The notes under the pieces were generated by a model. That model was not told the origin of the DNA. It saw nothing but the letters and a program-made list of their open reading frames with translations, and did not search any database. Of a stretch of 64,000 bases of DNA, positions 48,331 through 58,416 are shown one piece after another; the first letter of the stretch is position 1, and each line of letters starts with the position of its first letter. The stretch lies in the NCBI GenBank assembly GCA_947624745.1, contig CANQLR010000003.1, forward strand, positions 1 to 64,000, read 5' to 3'. A program made the position numbers and the translations under genes. Origin of the DNA: an uncultured Clostridia bacterium (lineage in GTDB: Bacteria > Bacillota > Clostridia > Oscillospirales > Ruminococcaceae).

Positions 48331-49368
48331 TTGGACGACCGTAAAATGCGGATACTTGCCGCAGTTGTCGACGAATATATCGTCACCGGCGAGCCTGTGG
48401 GCTCGAAGGCAATAATGAAATACGTCGGGGCGTCGAGCGCCACGATACGAAACGAAATGGCCGAGCTTGAAAAGCAGGGGTATCTCGAACAGCCCCACAC
48501 CTCGGCGGGAAGGGTGCCGACCTATAACGGCTACCGGCTCTACGTCGACAGGCTTCTTAAGACCGACCCTTTGAGCGACGAGGAAAAGAAGCTTCTTGAC
48601 GAGATGATCCCGAAGGACGAATACTCGGAGGAGGGCATAGTAAGGTCGGCCACCAACGCGCTTGCCGAGCTGACCCGCTCTGCGACCTTCGTTTCGAGCG
48701 AGAGCCCGAAGTTCTCGGTCATATCGAAGGTAGAGGTAATACCCACCGGGAAGAGGATGTACGTCCTTTTGCTCATCGCCTCGAACGGGAAGATAAAAAA
48801 CCGCACCTGCCGCCTCGAAATAGACCTGACGCAGGAGCACCTCGACTACTTCTCGCGGTTCATGCGGGAAAACCTCGAAGGCGTGCCGATAGATCTTTTA
48901 AGCGACGAGATGCTCTCGAAGCTCGAAGCCGCCCTCGGGACATATCTTCTGACCCTGTCCCCGCTCGTCCGCGGGATCTTCGACATGACGAGGGAGATAA
49001 CGAAGCACGAGGTCGACATGGCGGGGGTAGGGAACCTGCTCTCCTGCCGCGAGATGGACCAGGGGGAGATAATCTCGTTTCTGGATCACCGCGAGGGGCT
49101 CAAAAACCTTCTTGATTCGAGCTTTTCGGGGATACACGTCCTGTTTTCGGAGGAGGACGACGATTTTATCATCGGCAATTCGAGCATAATAAGCTCGGAG
49201 TTCTCGAAAAACGGCCGCGTCGCCGGACACCTCGGACTTATAGGCCCGATGAGGATCGACTATAAAAAGGTGATACCCTACGTCGAGTATTTCGCCGGGA
49301 AAATTTCGGAGATGCTCTCCGAGACCGAGCCCGAGCTTGATAACAGCAAAGAGAGTGAGGATGAATGA
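48331..49368 (+). CDS. hrcA: heat-inducible transcription repressor HrcA
   Basis: This 345-residue repressor has an N-terminal winged helix with GSKAIMKYVGASSATIRNEMAELEKQGYLEQPHTSAGRVPT split across residues 24-64, and a C-terminal GAF-like dimerisation region. The start is TTG behind AAAGGGGG. It binds the CIRCE site upstream and closes an autoregulatory loop with the chaperones it controls. Its stop overlaps the grpE start region. Confidence 0.96.
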   Translation: MDDRKMRILAAVVDEYIVTGEPVGSKAIMKYVGASSATIRNEMAELEKQGYLEQPHTSAGRVPTYNGYRLYVDRLLKTDPLSDEEKKLLDEMIPKDEYSEEGIVRSATNALAELTRSATFVSSESPKFSVISKVEVIPTGKRMYVLLLIASNGKIKNRTCRLEIDLTQEHLDYFSRFMRENLEGVPIDLLSDEMLSKLEAALGTYLLTLSPLVRGIFDMTREITKHEVDMAGVGNLLSCREMDQGEIISFLDHREGLKNLLDSSFSGIHVLFSEEDDDFIIGNSSIISSEFSKNGRVAGHLGLIGPMRIDYKKVIPYVEYFAGKISEMLSETEPELDNSKESEDE

Positions 49369-49958
49369 TGAACGAAGAAGAAAAGCTCAGGGCTGATGAG
49401 GCCGAGGAGCAAAAGGCCGAAACGCCCGGGAGCGAGGCCGAAAATATCCCAAAGGCGGAGGAAGCGGCCGACGGGGCTTCGGAGGAAAAGGCCGAAGAAA
49501 AGGCCCCAGAGGAGCCCTCGGAGGAGGAAAAGCTAAAGGCCGAGAACGCCGAGCTTCGGGACAAATATCTGCGGCTTTTGGCGGAATTTGACAACTACAG
49601 AAAAAGAAGCGTGAAGGAGCGGCGGGAGATATATCCGAGCGCTACCGCGGCGGCCGTCGAGGCGTTTTTGCCGATGGCGGACAACTTCGAGCGGGCGGCG
49701 CTGGCGGAATGCTCCGACGAGAAGTATAAGGCCGGAGTCATGATGATAATGACCCAGCTGCAGAACGCCTTCAAAAAGCTCGGGGTCGAGGAGATAAGCC
49801 GCGCGGGCGAGCCGTTCGACCCGGCGCTTGAAAACGCGGTGAGCCAGATCACGGATGAAAACTTAGGCGAAAACGTCGTTGCGCAGGTATATCAGAAGGG
49901 GTATAAGCTCGGCGACAAGGTCATAAGACACGCGACGGTGGTCGTCGCAAACTGCTGA
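49368..49958 (+). CDS. grpE: nucleotide exchange factor GrpE
   Basis: This 196-residue DnaK cochaperone has a long, acidic low-complexity N-terminus (about 1-55, rich in Glu and Ala), the coiled coil (LRDKYLRLLAEFDNYRKRS) and the C-terminal beta wing (LGENVVAQVYQKGYKLGDKV). ATG at 49368 has better spacing from GAGTGAGG than the ATG one codon upstream. It promotes ADP release from DnaK. Confidence 0.95.
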   Translation: MNEEEKLRADEAEEQKAETPGSEAENIPKAEEAADGASEEKAEEKAPEEPSEEEKLKAENAELRDKYLRLLAEFDNYRKRSVKERREIYPSATAAAVEAFLPMADNFERAALAECSDEKYKAGVMMIMTQLQNAFKKLGVEEISRAGEPFDPALENAVSQITDENLGENVVAQVYQKGYKLGDKVIRHATVVVANC

Positions 49959-50030
49959 ATGGACCGTCCGGAAGGGCGCTTCAGATAAATACTAAAACAA
50001 CTTACATTTAATAAAAAGGAGATATGCTTT

Positions 50031-51866
50031 ATGTCTAAAATTATCGGTATCGACTTAGGTACTACAAACTCCTGCGTAGCCGTCATGGAGGGCGGCGAGG
50101 CGGTCGTTATCCCCAACAGCGAGGGCGCAAGAACTACTCCGTCGGTCGTCGGCGTTTCCAAAAACGGCGACAGGCTCGTCGGCCAGGTTGCAAAGAGACA
50201 GGCGGTCGTCAACTTCGACAACACCGTCATCTCCATCAAACGGCATATGGGTTCCGACTACAAGGCTCATATGGGCGGGAAGCAGTATACCCCGCAGGAA
50301 ATTTCCGCGATGATACTCCAGAAATTAAAGACCGACGCGGAAGCTTACCTCGGCGAGAAGGTCACCGAGGCGGTCATCACCGTCCCTGCGTACTTCACCG
50401 ACTCGCAGCGCCAGGCCACCAAGGACGCGGGTCAGATCGCCGGCCTGAATGTCCGCAGAATTATAAACGAACCTACCGCGGCCGCGCTCTCCTACGGGAT
50501 TGACAAGGAAGAGGACCAGAAGGTCATGGTATATGACCTCGGCGGCGGCACCTTCGATGTCTCGATCATCGAGATGGGCGACGGCGTTACCGAAGTCCTC
50601 GCAACCGCCGGCAACAACCGCCTCGGCGGCGACGACTTCGACCAGAGGATAATCGACCTTTTGGTGGCGGAGTTCAAGAAGAACGAAGGCATTGATCTTT
50701 CGACCGACAAGATGGCGATGCAGAGGCTCAAGGAGGCCGCAGAGAAGGCCAAGATAGAGCTCTCGAACGTTCCGACCTCGAACATCAACCTGCCGTTCAT
50801 CACCGCCGACGCGACCGGGCCGAAGCACCTCGACTATACCCTCACTCAGGCAAAATTCAACGAGCTCACGGCTGATCTCGTCGAGGCGACGATGGGCCCC
50901 GTGCGCCAGGCTTTAAGCGACTCCGGCCTTACCGCATCGCAGCTCAACAAGGTGCTGATGGTCGGCGGCTCGTCAAGAATACCCGCCGTCGTTGAGGCAG
51001 TCAGAAAGATAACCGGCAAGGAGCCGTTCAAGGGCATCAACCCGGACGAATGCGTCGCCCTCGGCGCGGCCATTCAGGGCGGTATCATGAACCGCGATAT
51101 CGATTCAAGCCTCGTTCTGAACGACGTTACCCCGCTCTCTCTCGGACTTGAGACCTTGGGCGGCGTGTGCACCAAGATCATCGAGAGAAACACCACCATT
51201 CCCTGCAACAAGAAGCAGATATTCACCACCGCGGCAGACAACCAGCCCGCCGTCGACATAGTCGTTCTTCAGGGCGAGCGCGAATTCGCCCGCGACAACA
51301 AGCAGCTCGGCATGTTCAAGCTCGACGGCATCGCCCCCGCTCCGAGAGGCGTGCCGCAGATAGAGGTAAGCTTTGACATCGACACCAACGGCATCGTCCA
51401 CGTTTCGGCGAAGGATCTCGGCACCGGCAAGGAGCAGAATATCACCATCACCTCCTCGTCGAACATGTCGAAGGAGGACATCGACAAGGCCGTCCGCGAG
51501 GCGGAGCAGTTCGCCGCCGAGGACAGGAAGAAGCGGGACGACGTCGACGCGAGGAACTCGGCCGATCAGATGGTGTTCCAGTGCAAGAAGTCTCTCGAAG
51601 ACTTCGGCGACAAGGTGAGTTCCTCCGACAAGGCCGACGTCGAGGCGAAGATAAGCGCCCTCGAGGAAGCCCTTAAGGGAAGCGACATCGAGGCCATAAA
51701 GGCGAAGCAGAAGGAGCTCGAGACCGCGTTCGGCGCAGTCGCAACAAAGGTCTATCAGCAGGCAAACCCGCAGGGCGGCGCGCAGGGATTCGACCCTAAC
51801 ATGGGCAACCCGGGCGGCGGAAACCCCGGCGACGACGGATTCGTCGACACCAACTTCAACAACTGA
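50031..51866 (+). CDS. dnaK: molecular chaperone DnaK
   Basis: This 611-residue Hsp70 begins [19 protein letters not shown] and lacks the 24-residue insert of proteobacterial DnaK, as expected in Firmicutes. [14 protein letters not shown] and the linker/substrate-domain start ([12 protein letters not shown]) are present. The C-terminal tail is Gly/Asn/Asp-rich without the EEVD-like ending. AAAAAGGAG precedes the ATG. Confidence 0.97.
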   Translation: MSKIIGIDLGTTNSCVAVMEGGEAVVIPNSEGARTTPSVVGVSKNGDRLVGQVAKRQAVVNFDNTVISIKRHMGSDYKAHMGGKQYTPQEISAMILQKLKTDAEAYLGEKVTEAVITVPAYFTDSQRQATKDAGQIAGLNVRRIINEPTAAALSYGIDKEEDQKVMVYDLGGGTFDVSIIEMGDGVTEVLATAGNNRLGGDDFDQRIIDLLVAEFKKNEGIDLSTDKMAMQRLKEAAEKAKIELSNVPTSNINLPFITADATGPKHLDYTLTQAKFNELTADLVEATMGPVRQALSDSGLTASQLNKVLMVGGSSRIPAVVEAVRKITGKEPFKGINPDECVALGAAIQGGIMNRDIDSSLVLNDVTPLSLGLETLGGVCTKIIERNTTIPCNKKQIFTTAADNQPAVDIVVLQGEREFARDNKQLGMFKLDGIAPAPRGVPQIEVSFDIDTNGIVHVSAKDLGTGKEQNITITSSSNMSKEDIDKAVREAEQFAAEDRKKRDDVDARNSADQMVFQCKKSLEDFGDKVSSSDKADVEAKISALEEALKGSDIEAIKAKQKELETAFGAVATKVYQQANPQGGAQGFDPNMGNPGGGNPGDDGFVDTNFNN

Positions 51867-51876
51867 TAATTAAGCG

Positions 51877-51901
51877 GCGGAGCGGGGCTTCCTCGCTCCG
51901 C
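51877..51901 (+). other. hairpin between dnaK and dnaJ
   Basis: GCGGAGCG and CGCTCCGC form an 8-bp stem, flanked by TAATTAA and TTAATTTAA. There is no T run, so an mRNA processing or stabilising structure is more likely than a terminator. Confidence 0.5.
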
Positions 51902-51930
51902 AGAGCTGTTAATTTAACGGAGTTATTTAT

Positions 51931-53076
51931 ATGGCAGACAGCAAAAGAGATTATTACGAAGTCTTAGGCGTGCAAAAGGGCTGTTCCGACGAGGAGCTCA
52001 AAAAGGGCTACCGCGCGATGGTCAAAAAATACCACCCCGACCTTCACCCCGACGACAAGGACGCCGAGGCGAAGATGAAGGAGGTCAACGAGGCCTACGA
52101 CGTTCTTTCCGACAAGGATAAGCGCGCAAGATACGACCAGTTCGGCTTTGCCGGGGTCGACCCGTCTTACGGCGGAGGCGCGGGCGGCGGGTTCTCGGGC
52201 GGCGCCTATTCCGGCGATTTCGGCGGCTTCGGCGATATCGGCGACATCTTTGAAAGCTTCTTCGGAGGCTTCGGCGGAGGCGGGTCGCGCTCGAACCCCA
52301 ACGCCCCCCGAAAGGGCGCCGACGTCAAGACATCGGTGCAGATCTCGTTCATGGACGCCTGCAAGGGCACCGGCGTCGACATAAGGGTGAACCGGCTCGA
52401 ACGCTGCTCGGTATGCGGCGGCACCGGCTCGAAAAACGGCGCGGCGGCAACCGTCTGCCCCGATTGCAGAGGCTCGGGACAGGTAAGGGTCAGCCAGCGC
52501 ACCCCGCTCGGCGTTTTCCAGACCACCAAGACCTGCGACCGCTGCGGAGGCAAGGGGAAGATCATCAAGGACCCCTGCCAGTCCTGCTCGGGCACGGGCA
52601 TGGCGAGGAGGGTGCTCCAGAAAAACGTCTCGATACCGCAGGGCATCGACGACGGACAGTCGCTCCGCATCACCGGCGAGGGGGACTGCGGCGTAAACGG
52701 CGGCCCGAACGGAGACCTCATTATCCGCGTTTCGGTGAAGCCGGACGACCTGTTTGAGCGGGAGGGCTTCGACATCTACTCCGAGGTGCCCATCTCGTAT
52801 ATGCAGGCAGCGCTCGGCGACGATATAACCGTCCCGACCATCGACGGGACCACGAAATACAGGATCCCGGCGGGGACCCAGAACGGCGACAGCTTCGTGC
52901 TTCGCGGTCAGGGCGTGCCGAGGCTCTACCGCACCGGGCGGGGAGACCACCACGTCTCGATAAAGGTAGTGGTGCCGAAAAACCTCACGAAAAAGCAGGC
53001 AGACCTGCTCAAGGCGTTCAACGACTCGCTGAACGAGCGGAACGATTCGGGCAGAAAGAGCTCATGGTTCAAATAA
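51931..53076 (+). CDS. dnaJ: chaperone protein DnaJ
   Basis: This 381-residue Hsp40 has a J domain (1-70, HPD in KKYHPDLHP), a Gly/Phe region (about 75-120), four CxxCxGxG zinc motifs (CSVCGGTG, CPDCRGSG, CDRCGGKG, CQSCSGTG) and the C-terminal substrate domains. It is the last gene of hrcA-grpE-dnaK-dnaJ and delivers substrates to DnaK. Confidence 0.97.
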   Translation: MADSKRDYYEVLGVQKGCSDEELKKGYRAMVKKYHPDLHPDDKDAEAKMKEVNEAYDVLSDKDKRARYDQFGFAGVDPSYGGGAGGGFSGGAYSGDFGGFGDIGDIFESFFGGFGGGGSRSNPNAPRKGADVKTSVQISFMDACKGTGVDIRVNRLERCSVCGGTGSKNGAAATVCPDCRGSGQVRVSQRTPLGVFQTTKTCDRCGGKGKIIKDPCQSCSGTGMARRVLQKNVSIPQGIDDGQSLRITGEGDCGVNGGPNGDLIIRVSVKPDDLFEREGFDIYSEVPISYMQAALGDDITVPTIDGTTKYRIPAGTQNGDSFVLRGQGVPRLYRTGRGDHHVSIKVVVPKNLTKKQADLLKAFNDSLNERNDSGRKSSWFK

Positions 53077-53079
53077 AAT

Positions 53080-53110
53080 ATGCGGGATCCCATGCGGACC
53101 CCGCATTTTA
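53080..53110 (+). terminator. terminator after dnaJ
   Basis: ATGCGGG and CCCGCAT form a 7-bp stem with a short T tail; moderate strength, so some read-through to the next gene is possible. Confidence 0.6.
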
Positions 53111-53122
53111 AGGAGACGAGAT

Positions 53123-53797
53123 ATGGCACTCTGGATACTTCACCTTCAGATAGCGGATATCATACTTAAGCGCTTTCCCGGATTACGCGGGCGCGAGTTT
53201 TCCTACGGCAGCGTCGCCCCCGATTCGGGCGTTCGGGTCGAGGGAAACTACGTTTTTTCGCCGACGAAGGACGTCTCGCACTTTCAGTATAAAGACCCCG
53301 CGACGGGGCACAGCCTATCGGGAGACGGGCGGTATCTTTCGGAGTATCTTTCCCCCGAAAAGGCCGCGGGATACACCCCCGAGGAGCTGAGCTTTCACCT
53401 CGGATATTACACCCACCTTCTTTCCGACCGCCACTGGTCGACCGAGGTGGTGCTCCCGATAATCGGAGGTGACTATGAGCTTTACTCCCGCGACAAGGCG
53501 GCCTATGCCGCGCGGTTCAAGGCGGATTTCTTCGCGGTCGACTGCCTGTACCTCCGCGAGCGCGGCGAGCCCGAGGCGTTTAAGCTGATAAAAGAAAACG
53601 CGCCCTTCAAAAACCGCTTTCTCGGGTTCTTCCCCGAGGACGCTTTTGAAAAGGCGCGTGTGAAAATTATTGATACATACTCGCATTTTGAGAGCGAGCC
53701 TTTGCCCTCGGGAGTCTACATGAGCCCCGAGCGGGCGGACGGATATGTGAGCCGCATGGCGGACGAGGCCGCAAAGACGATCGCGACATTCATCTGA
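53123..53797 (+). CDS. zinc-dependent phospholipase C family protein
   Basis: This 224-residue protein matches the zinc-dependent phospholipase C/S1-P1 nuclease-like family. The His ligands appear in LHLQIAD near the N-terminus, DVSHFQY and GYYTHLLSDRHW, with Asp in GSVAPDSG. There is no signal peptide, so unlike secreted toxins it is probably intracellular. It lies 12 bases after the dnaJ terminator, with AAGGAG upstream. The substrate is unknown; a membrane or nucleotide phosphodiester is possible. Confidence 0.8.
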   Translation: MALWILHLQIADIILKRFPGLRGREFSYGSVAPDSGVRVEGNYVFSPTKDVSHFQYKDPATGHSLSGDGRYLSEYLSPEKAAGYTPEELSFHLGYYTHLLSDRHWSTEVVLPIIGGDYELYSRDKAAYAARFKADFFAVDCLYLRERGEPEAFKLIKENAPFKNRFLGFFPEDAFEKARVKIIDTYSHFESEPLPSGVYMSPERADGYVSRMADEAAKTIATFI

Positions 53798-53993
53798 ACA
53801 GGGCGCAGACGCCCGATTCGCGGAAATAGCGAATTTTGGCCTCTATAGCCTCTTTGGAAACGCCCAGATAATCCGCGAGGCAGCCTATGCACAAAAACTC
53901 GTCGGCCGTCCTTAAAACGAGCTTTTTATATATCGCGACGTCGTCCTGTCCGAGGGGCGCGCCGCACTTTTTGCAGGTCGCAAAATTAGACAT
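53790..53993 (-). CDS. small zinc-ribbon protein
   Basis: This 67-residue protein has two Cys pairs (CKKCGAPL and CIGCLADYL) that would bind one zinc, followed by a helix (SKEAIEAKIRYFRESG). It overlaps the convergent phospholipase-like gene by 8 bases at the 3' end and starts a few bases after the GH27 stop, so it is probably translated from the same mRNA. I do not recognise the family name. The function is unknown; a nucleic-acid or protein adaptor is possible. Confidence 0.72.
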   Translation of the reverse strand: MSNFATCKKCGAPLGQDDVAIYKKLVLRTADEFLCIGCLADYLGVSKEAIEAKIRYFRESGVCALFR

Positions 53994-53997
53994 ATTC

Positions 53998-55185
53998 TCA
54001 TTTGTTGAGATCCACGCCCTGCGCGTCGGTCTTTACGAGTTTTACCCTGAACATCTCGCAGGAATGCGGCTTAAGGTCGGTGCAGTAGCGCTCCTTGAAG
54101 GTGCCGACGACCTTGTGCTCCCAGACGTCGTAAAATTCGAGAGCATAGCCCGAGTTGTAGGGCAGTCCCATATCCCAGAAGTTGAAGCTGAACTGTGCCG
54201 GGTGCTCGCCGTCCATGAAGTTGACGAGGAGTATCGCGTAGTCGCCGTTTTCAAGCGGCTTCACAAGCCCCTTGCAGCTTTCGTTGCACCAGTGGTCTAT
54301 CTCGATGGGTCCGCGGCCCTCGACGTCCTGATTTATCGCGATGACGTCCTTGTTGGTGAGGATATTCTTGGTCGCCTCGCTCATGTTTCTGATGTCGCAG
54401 CCGATCATCAGGGGGGAATTCATCATCGCCCAGAGCGAGAAGTGGGTCTTATATTCGTCGTCGGTGCAGCCGAAGCCTCCCTCGGCTATCCAGCTGTTGT
54501 CCGATTTGCCCCTCATGCCGACAACGAGCATATCGAGGTCGTTCCAGCAGTATACGCCCGACTGCGACTGCCTCATATTCATCTGCGAGAGCGCGAGGTT
54601 CTTGACCGAATTCCAGCTGTCCTGAATGTCTCCGGTCGAGCGGAACATCTGCGCGCCGGTGTTTCTTATCCAGTCGTGAACGCCGTCGTTGCCCCAGTTG
54701 CAGGCGGAAAACAGTATGTCCCTGCCGCAGTTGCGGAGCGCCATCGACATCCTGCGGTAAAGAAGCTCGCCGGGGATTCCCTTCGGCTTGAAGCAGTAAT
54801 CGTACTTAAGATAGTCCACTCCCCACTCGGCGAAGGTCGCCGCGTCGACAAACTCATGCTCGAACGAGCCGGGGTAGTTGGCGCAGGTGTGCGTTCCCGA
54901 GCAGGAATAGATACCGAATTTGAGCCCCTTCGAGTGCACATAGTCCGCGACGGCCTTTATCCCGTTCGGGAATTTTTCCGGGTCGGGCACCAGCCTTCCG
55001 TTTCCGTCGCGCTCCTTAAGACTCCAGCAGTCGTCGATGACGACGTATTCGTAGCCGGCGTCCTTAAGCCCCGTCTCGACCATGGCGTCGGCGGCGCCCT
55101 TGATGAGCTTCTCGTCGATGTTCCAGCTGAACGTGTTCCACGAGTTCCAGCCCATCGGCGGTGTTTTTCCGAGTTCCTTCGGCAT
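53998..55185 (-). CDS. GH27 alpha-galactosidase
   Basis: This 395-residue enzyme removes alpha-galactose from raffinose-type or galactomannan oligosaccharides. GWNSWNTF (12-19) and VVIDDCW match GH27. The nucleophile is Asp129 in KYDYC, and the likely acid/base is Asp186 in STGDIQDSW. A C-terminal beta domain spans about 300-395. No signal peptide is present, so it acts in the cytoplasm after import. AAAGGAGG precedes the ATG, with a consensus promoter upstream. No sugar transporter or regulator is adjacent. Confidence 0.94.
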   Translation of the reverse strand: MPKELGKTPPMGWNSWNTFSWNIDEKLIKGAADAMVETGLKDAGYEYVVIDDCWSLKERDGNGRLVPDPEKFPNGIKAVADYVHSKGLKFGIYSCSGTHTCANYPGSFEHEFVDAATFAEWGVDYLKYDYCFKPKGIPGELLYRRMSMALRNCGRDILFSACNWGNDGVHDWIRNTGAQMFRSTGDIQDSWNSVKNLALSQMNMRQSQSGVYCWNDLDMLVVGMRGKSDNSWIAEGGFGCTDDEYKTHFSLWAMMNSPLMIGCDIRNMSEATKNILTNKDVIAINQDVEGRGPIEIDHWCNESCKGLVKPLENGDYAILLVNFMDGEHPAQFSFNFWDMGLPYNSGYALEFYDVWEHKVVGTFKERYCTDLKPHSCEMFRVKLVKTDAQGVDLNK

Positions 55186-55235
55186 AATATATTTCCTCCT
55201 TTGTTTCGGCTTTTTCGCCGTTTTCTTCCGGGGAT

Positions 55236-55265
55236 ATTATAAAGCATTCGCGGCGTTTTTGTCAA
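55236..55265 (-). promoter_or_regulatory. sigma-A promoter of the GH27 gene
   Basis: On the minus strand TTGACA (55260-55265), 18 nt, TATAAT (55236-55241). Confidence 0.8.
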
Positions 55266-55344
55266 TAGTTTTCCGGGCAAAAAATCAAACTTTTTATTTC
55301 TTTTAATATACAGAGAAAATTCACTTTGCTTTCACACTCAAGCC

Positions 55345-55373
55345 TTGCAATTCGTCGGGGCATATGTTATAAT
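55345..55373 (+). promoter_or_regulatory. sigma-A promoter of the ABC transporter gene
   Basis: TTGCAA, 17 nt, TATAAT, 51 nt before the ATG. Confidence 0.8.
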
Positions 55374-55423
55374 ATACAAGAATACGCACATAATTTTATA
55401 CAAATCACCTAAGGAGGCAGTAA

Positions 55424-58369
55424 ATGCTCAGGCTTGAAAATATTGTTAAGGACTATGACGCCGGCGGCGAAAAGGTCCGAGCGCTGAACGGCATTTCGAT
55501 AGAGTTCCGCCGTTCGGAATTTGTAGCGATCTTAGGGCAGTCGGGCTGCGGAAAGACCACGCTTTTAAACATCATCGGCGGGCTCGACCAGTATACCTCG
55601 GGCGATCTTTCGATAAACCGCCGCTCGACCAAAAAATTCCGCGACTCGGATTGGGACAGCTACCGCAACCACTCGATAGGCTTTGTTTTCCAGAGCTATA
55701 ACCTGATACCCCACCAGACGGTGCTCGCGAACGTCGAGCTCGCCCTGACCCTTTCGGGCGTAGGCAAGGCCGAGCGCAGGCGCCGCGCCAAGGAGGCTCT
55801 TGAAAAGGTCGGCCTCGGGGATCAGCTGAAAAAGAAGCCGAACCAGATGTCCGGCGGACAGATGCAGCGCGTCGCCATCGCAAGGGCTTTGGTGAATGAC
55901 CCCGAGATACTTTTGGCAGACGAGCCGACCGGCGCGCTCGACAGCCAGACCTCGGTCCAGATAATGGAGATACTTAAGGAGATATCGAAGGATAAGCTCA
56001 TCATCATGGTCACCCACAACCCCGAGCTTGCCGAAAAATACGCCTCGCGGACCGTAAGGCTCCTTGACGGCGAGATCCAGAGCGACTCGGACCCGTATGA
56101 CAGCAGCGCCGAGCAAACGAGCCATACCGACGAGATACAGCGCCCCGAAAAGTCGAAAAAGACCTCGATGTCCTTTATCACGGCGCTCTCGCTCTCTTTA
56201 AATAACCTCATGACCAAAAAGACGAGGACGATCCTGACCGCGTTTGCGGGCTCTATCGGCATAATCGGCATCGCGCTGATACTCTCCGTCTCGACCGGCG
56301 TGCAGAATTACATCGACCGCGTTCAGGAGGACACCCTTTCGAGCTATCCCATCACGATAAACGCGCAGGAGGTCGACATGACCCAGCTCATGACCTCGCT
56401 CCGCGACACCGCGAACGGCAGCGCCGAGGCGGGACACGAGCTCGACAAGGTATACGAGTCGAAGATAATGTATGAGATGATGAACTCGATGAACTCGATG
56501 GAGACGCAGGAAAACAACCTCGTCAAATTCAAGGAGCACATCGAGGGCACCGACGGCATAAAGCAGTATTCCTCGGCGATAAGCTACGTCTACGACGCGC
56601 CGATGAACGTCTACGTTAAAAACACCGAGGGAAAGATAGTCAAATCGGATATACTCGATCTGATGAGCGGGATATATTCGATGATGGGGTTTGAGACCTC
56701 GAGCTCAACCCTGTCGAATTTCATGCAGATAAACGCATGGCAGGAGATGATCGAGGGCATCGACGGCGAGACGGTCAACGAGCTTTTGAAGGAGCAGAAC
56801 GACCTCGTCGCGGGGCGCTGGCCCGAAAACTACGACGAAGTGGTCGTCGTGATAAGCGAGAGAAACGAGCTCTCGGACATGATGCTCTACGCCCTCGGGC
56901 TTAAGACCATGGACGACATTCAGGACGCCATGAAGGCCGCCGCGAATCAGGAGAAGGTCGACACCTCCGAATTCGGCAGCTGGAGCTATGACGATATAAT
57001 GAACCTTGATTTCCGCGTGATCTTAGACTGCGACAAATACCAGAAGTCGGGCGACGCTTACACCGACGTTTCCGAGACCGAGACGGGGCTCGAATACCTC
57101 TACGACTCGGAAAACGCGATAAGGCTTAAGGTGGTCGGCATAGTAAAGCCGAGCGAAAACGCCGTTGCAAACTTCCTCACAGGGGCCGTGTGCTATCCCG
57201 CTTCTCTCACCAGGGAGATAATTAAGAGGACTAACGAAAGCGGGATAGTCGCGGCACAGCTTGACGACCCCGAGACCGACGTCATCACCGGGCTGAAGTT
57301 CAAGGTCGACGGCGAGGAGCCGGACGAGGCCGAGACCAAGGCCGCGGTGGACGAATGGCTCTCGGCGCAGAGCGTTCAGGAAAAGGCGCTCATATACACC
57401 GAGCTCGCCTCGATACCCTCCCGCGAATACATAGACTCCACCGTTTCGCAGTACCGCGCGACGATGGACGAGGCGACCGTAAACGGCATGCTCGCGCAGG
57501 CATTCGTCTCGCAGACCGGAATGGACGAGGCGGCGGTGCTCGACTACATCAACAACATGGACGCCGAGACCCGCGAGGGATATGTCACGCAGGTGCTGGA
57601 GGCCACGGTCACGCAGCAGTACGCCGAGGGCGTTCAGGCGCAGATGGGCGCGATGAGCGCCGAGCAGACCGCGGCAATGCTCGACGCGGCGGACATGACC
57701 GCCGAGCAGTACGCCTACGTTTTCGAGAACCACCTTCCCTCGACCCGCTCCGACTCGACCTATGACGAAAACATTAAGCTTTTGGGCGTGACGGATCTCG
57801 ACTCGCCGAGAGCGGTATACATCTACGCCTCGACGTTTGAAAACAAGGACCTCATCGCCGACGAGATCGAAGCCTACAACGAGGCGGGCGACGAGGCCGA
57901 TCAGATCGTTTACACCGACTATGTGAAGCTTCTCATGAGCTCGGTCACGACGATAATCTCGGCGATAAGCTACGTTCTTATTGCCTTCGTCGCGATATCG
58001 TTGGTCGTCAGCTCGATAATGATAGGCATTATCACCTACATCTCCGTCCTTGAGCGCACCAAGGAGATAGGCATTCTCCGCTCGGTCGGCGCCTCGAAAA
58101 AGGACGTCTCAAGGGTGTTCAACGCCGAAACGCTCATCGTCGGGTTTGTCGCGGGCGCGCTCGGCATCGGGATAACGCTTCTTCTGATACTCCCGATAAA
58201 CATCGTGCTGCACTCGCTCACCGGGATCGACAATCTCTCGGCGGCGCTTCCCATCGGAGGAGCCGTGGCGCTCGTTCTCATCAGCATGATACTCACGCTG
58301 GTGGCGGGGCTTATCCCCTCCGGCATCGCCGCGAAGAAGGACCCTGTGGTAGCCCTCAGAACGGAATAA
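55424..58369 (+). CDS. fused ABC transporter ATPase/permease (MacB/FtsX type)
   Basis: This 981-residue protein combines an N-terminal ATPase (Walker A GQSGCGKTT 38-46, signature SGGQMQRVAIARA, Walker B ILLADEPTGALD) with a permease. The first membrane helix is near 265-290, then come about 550 extracytoplasmic residues, then three C-terminal helices in an FtsX domain (EIGILRSVGASKKDVSRVFNAE). This MacB-like layout usually drives a periplasmic or surface machine rather than small-molecule import. In Gram-positives such proteins export peptides or work on envelope proteins. No adaptor protein or two-component system is adjacent. The substrate is unknown. Confidence 0.9.
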   Translation: MLRLENIVKDYDAGGEKVRALNGISIEFRRSEFVAILGQSGCGKTTLLNIIGGLDQYTSGDLSINRRSTKKFRDSDWDSYRNHSIGFVFQSYNLIPHQTVLANVELALTLSGVGKAERRRRAKEALEKVGLGDQLKKKPNQMSGGQMQRVAIARALVNDPEILLADEPTGALDSQTSVQIMEILKEISKDKLIIMVTHNPELAEKYASRTVRLLDGEIQSDSDPYDSSAEQTSHTDEIQRPEKSKKTSMSFITALSLSLNNLMTKKTRTILTAFAGSIGIIGIALILSVSTGVQNYIDRVQEDTLSSYPITINAQEVDMTQLMTSLRDTANGSAEAGHELDKVYESKIMYEMMNSMNSMETQENNLVKFKEHIEGTDGIKQYSSAISYVYDAPMNVYVKNTEGKIVKSDILDLMSGIYSMMGFETSSSTLSNFMQINAWQEMIEGIDGETVNELLKEQNDLVAGRWPENYDEVVVVISERNELSDMMLYALGLKTMDDIQDAMKAAANQEKVDTSEFGSWSYDDIMNLDFRVILDCDKYQKSGDAYTDVSETETGLEYLYDSENAIRLKVVGIVKPSENAVANFLTGAVCYPASLTREIIKRTNESGIVAAQLDDPETDVITGLKFKVDGEEPDEAETKAAVDEWLSAQSVQEKALIYTELASIPSREYIDSTVSQYRATMDEATVNGMLAQAFVSQTGMDEAAVLDYINNMDAETREGYVTQVLEATVTQQYAEGVQAQMGAMSAEQTAAMLDAADMTAEQYAYVFENHLPSTRSDSTYDENIKLLGVTDLDSPRAVYIYASTFENKDLIADEIEAYNEAGDEADQIVYTDYVKLLMSSVTTIISAISYVLIAFVAISLVVSSIMIGIITYISVLERTKEIGILRSVGASKKDVSRVFNAETLIVGFVAGALGIGITLLLILPINIVLHSLTGIDNLSAALPIGGAVALVLISMILTLVAGLIPSGIAAKKDPVVALRTE

Positions 58370-58374
58370 AAAAA

Positions 58375-58404
58375 CTCCCCCGCAGTTATGACTACGGGGG
58401 TTTT
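58375..58404 (+). terminator. terminator after the ABC transporter gene
   Basis: CCCCCG and CGGGGG close a loop, then TTTT. Confidence 0.72.
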
Positions 58405-58416
58405 CAGGGAGGAAGC

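Noticed and set aside
53887-55242. 451-codon plus-strand frame opposite the GH27 gene
   Set aside because: Antisense shadow of a catalytically complete GH27 enzyme, with no recognisable protein features.
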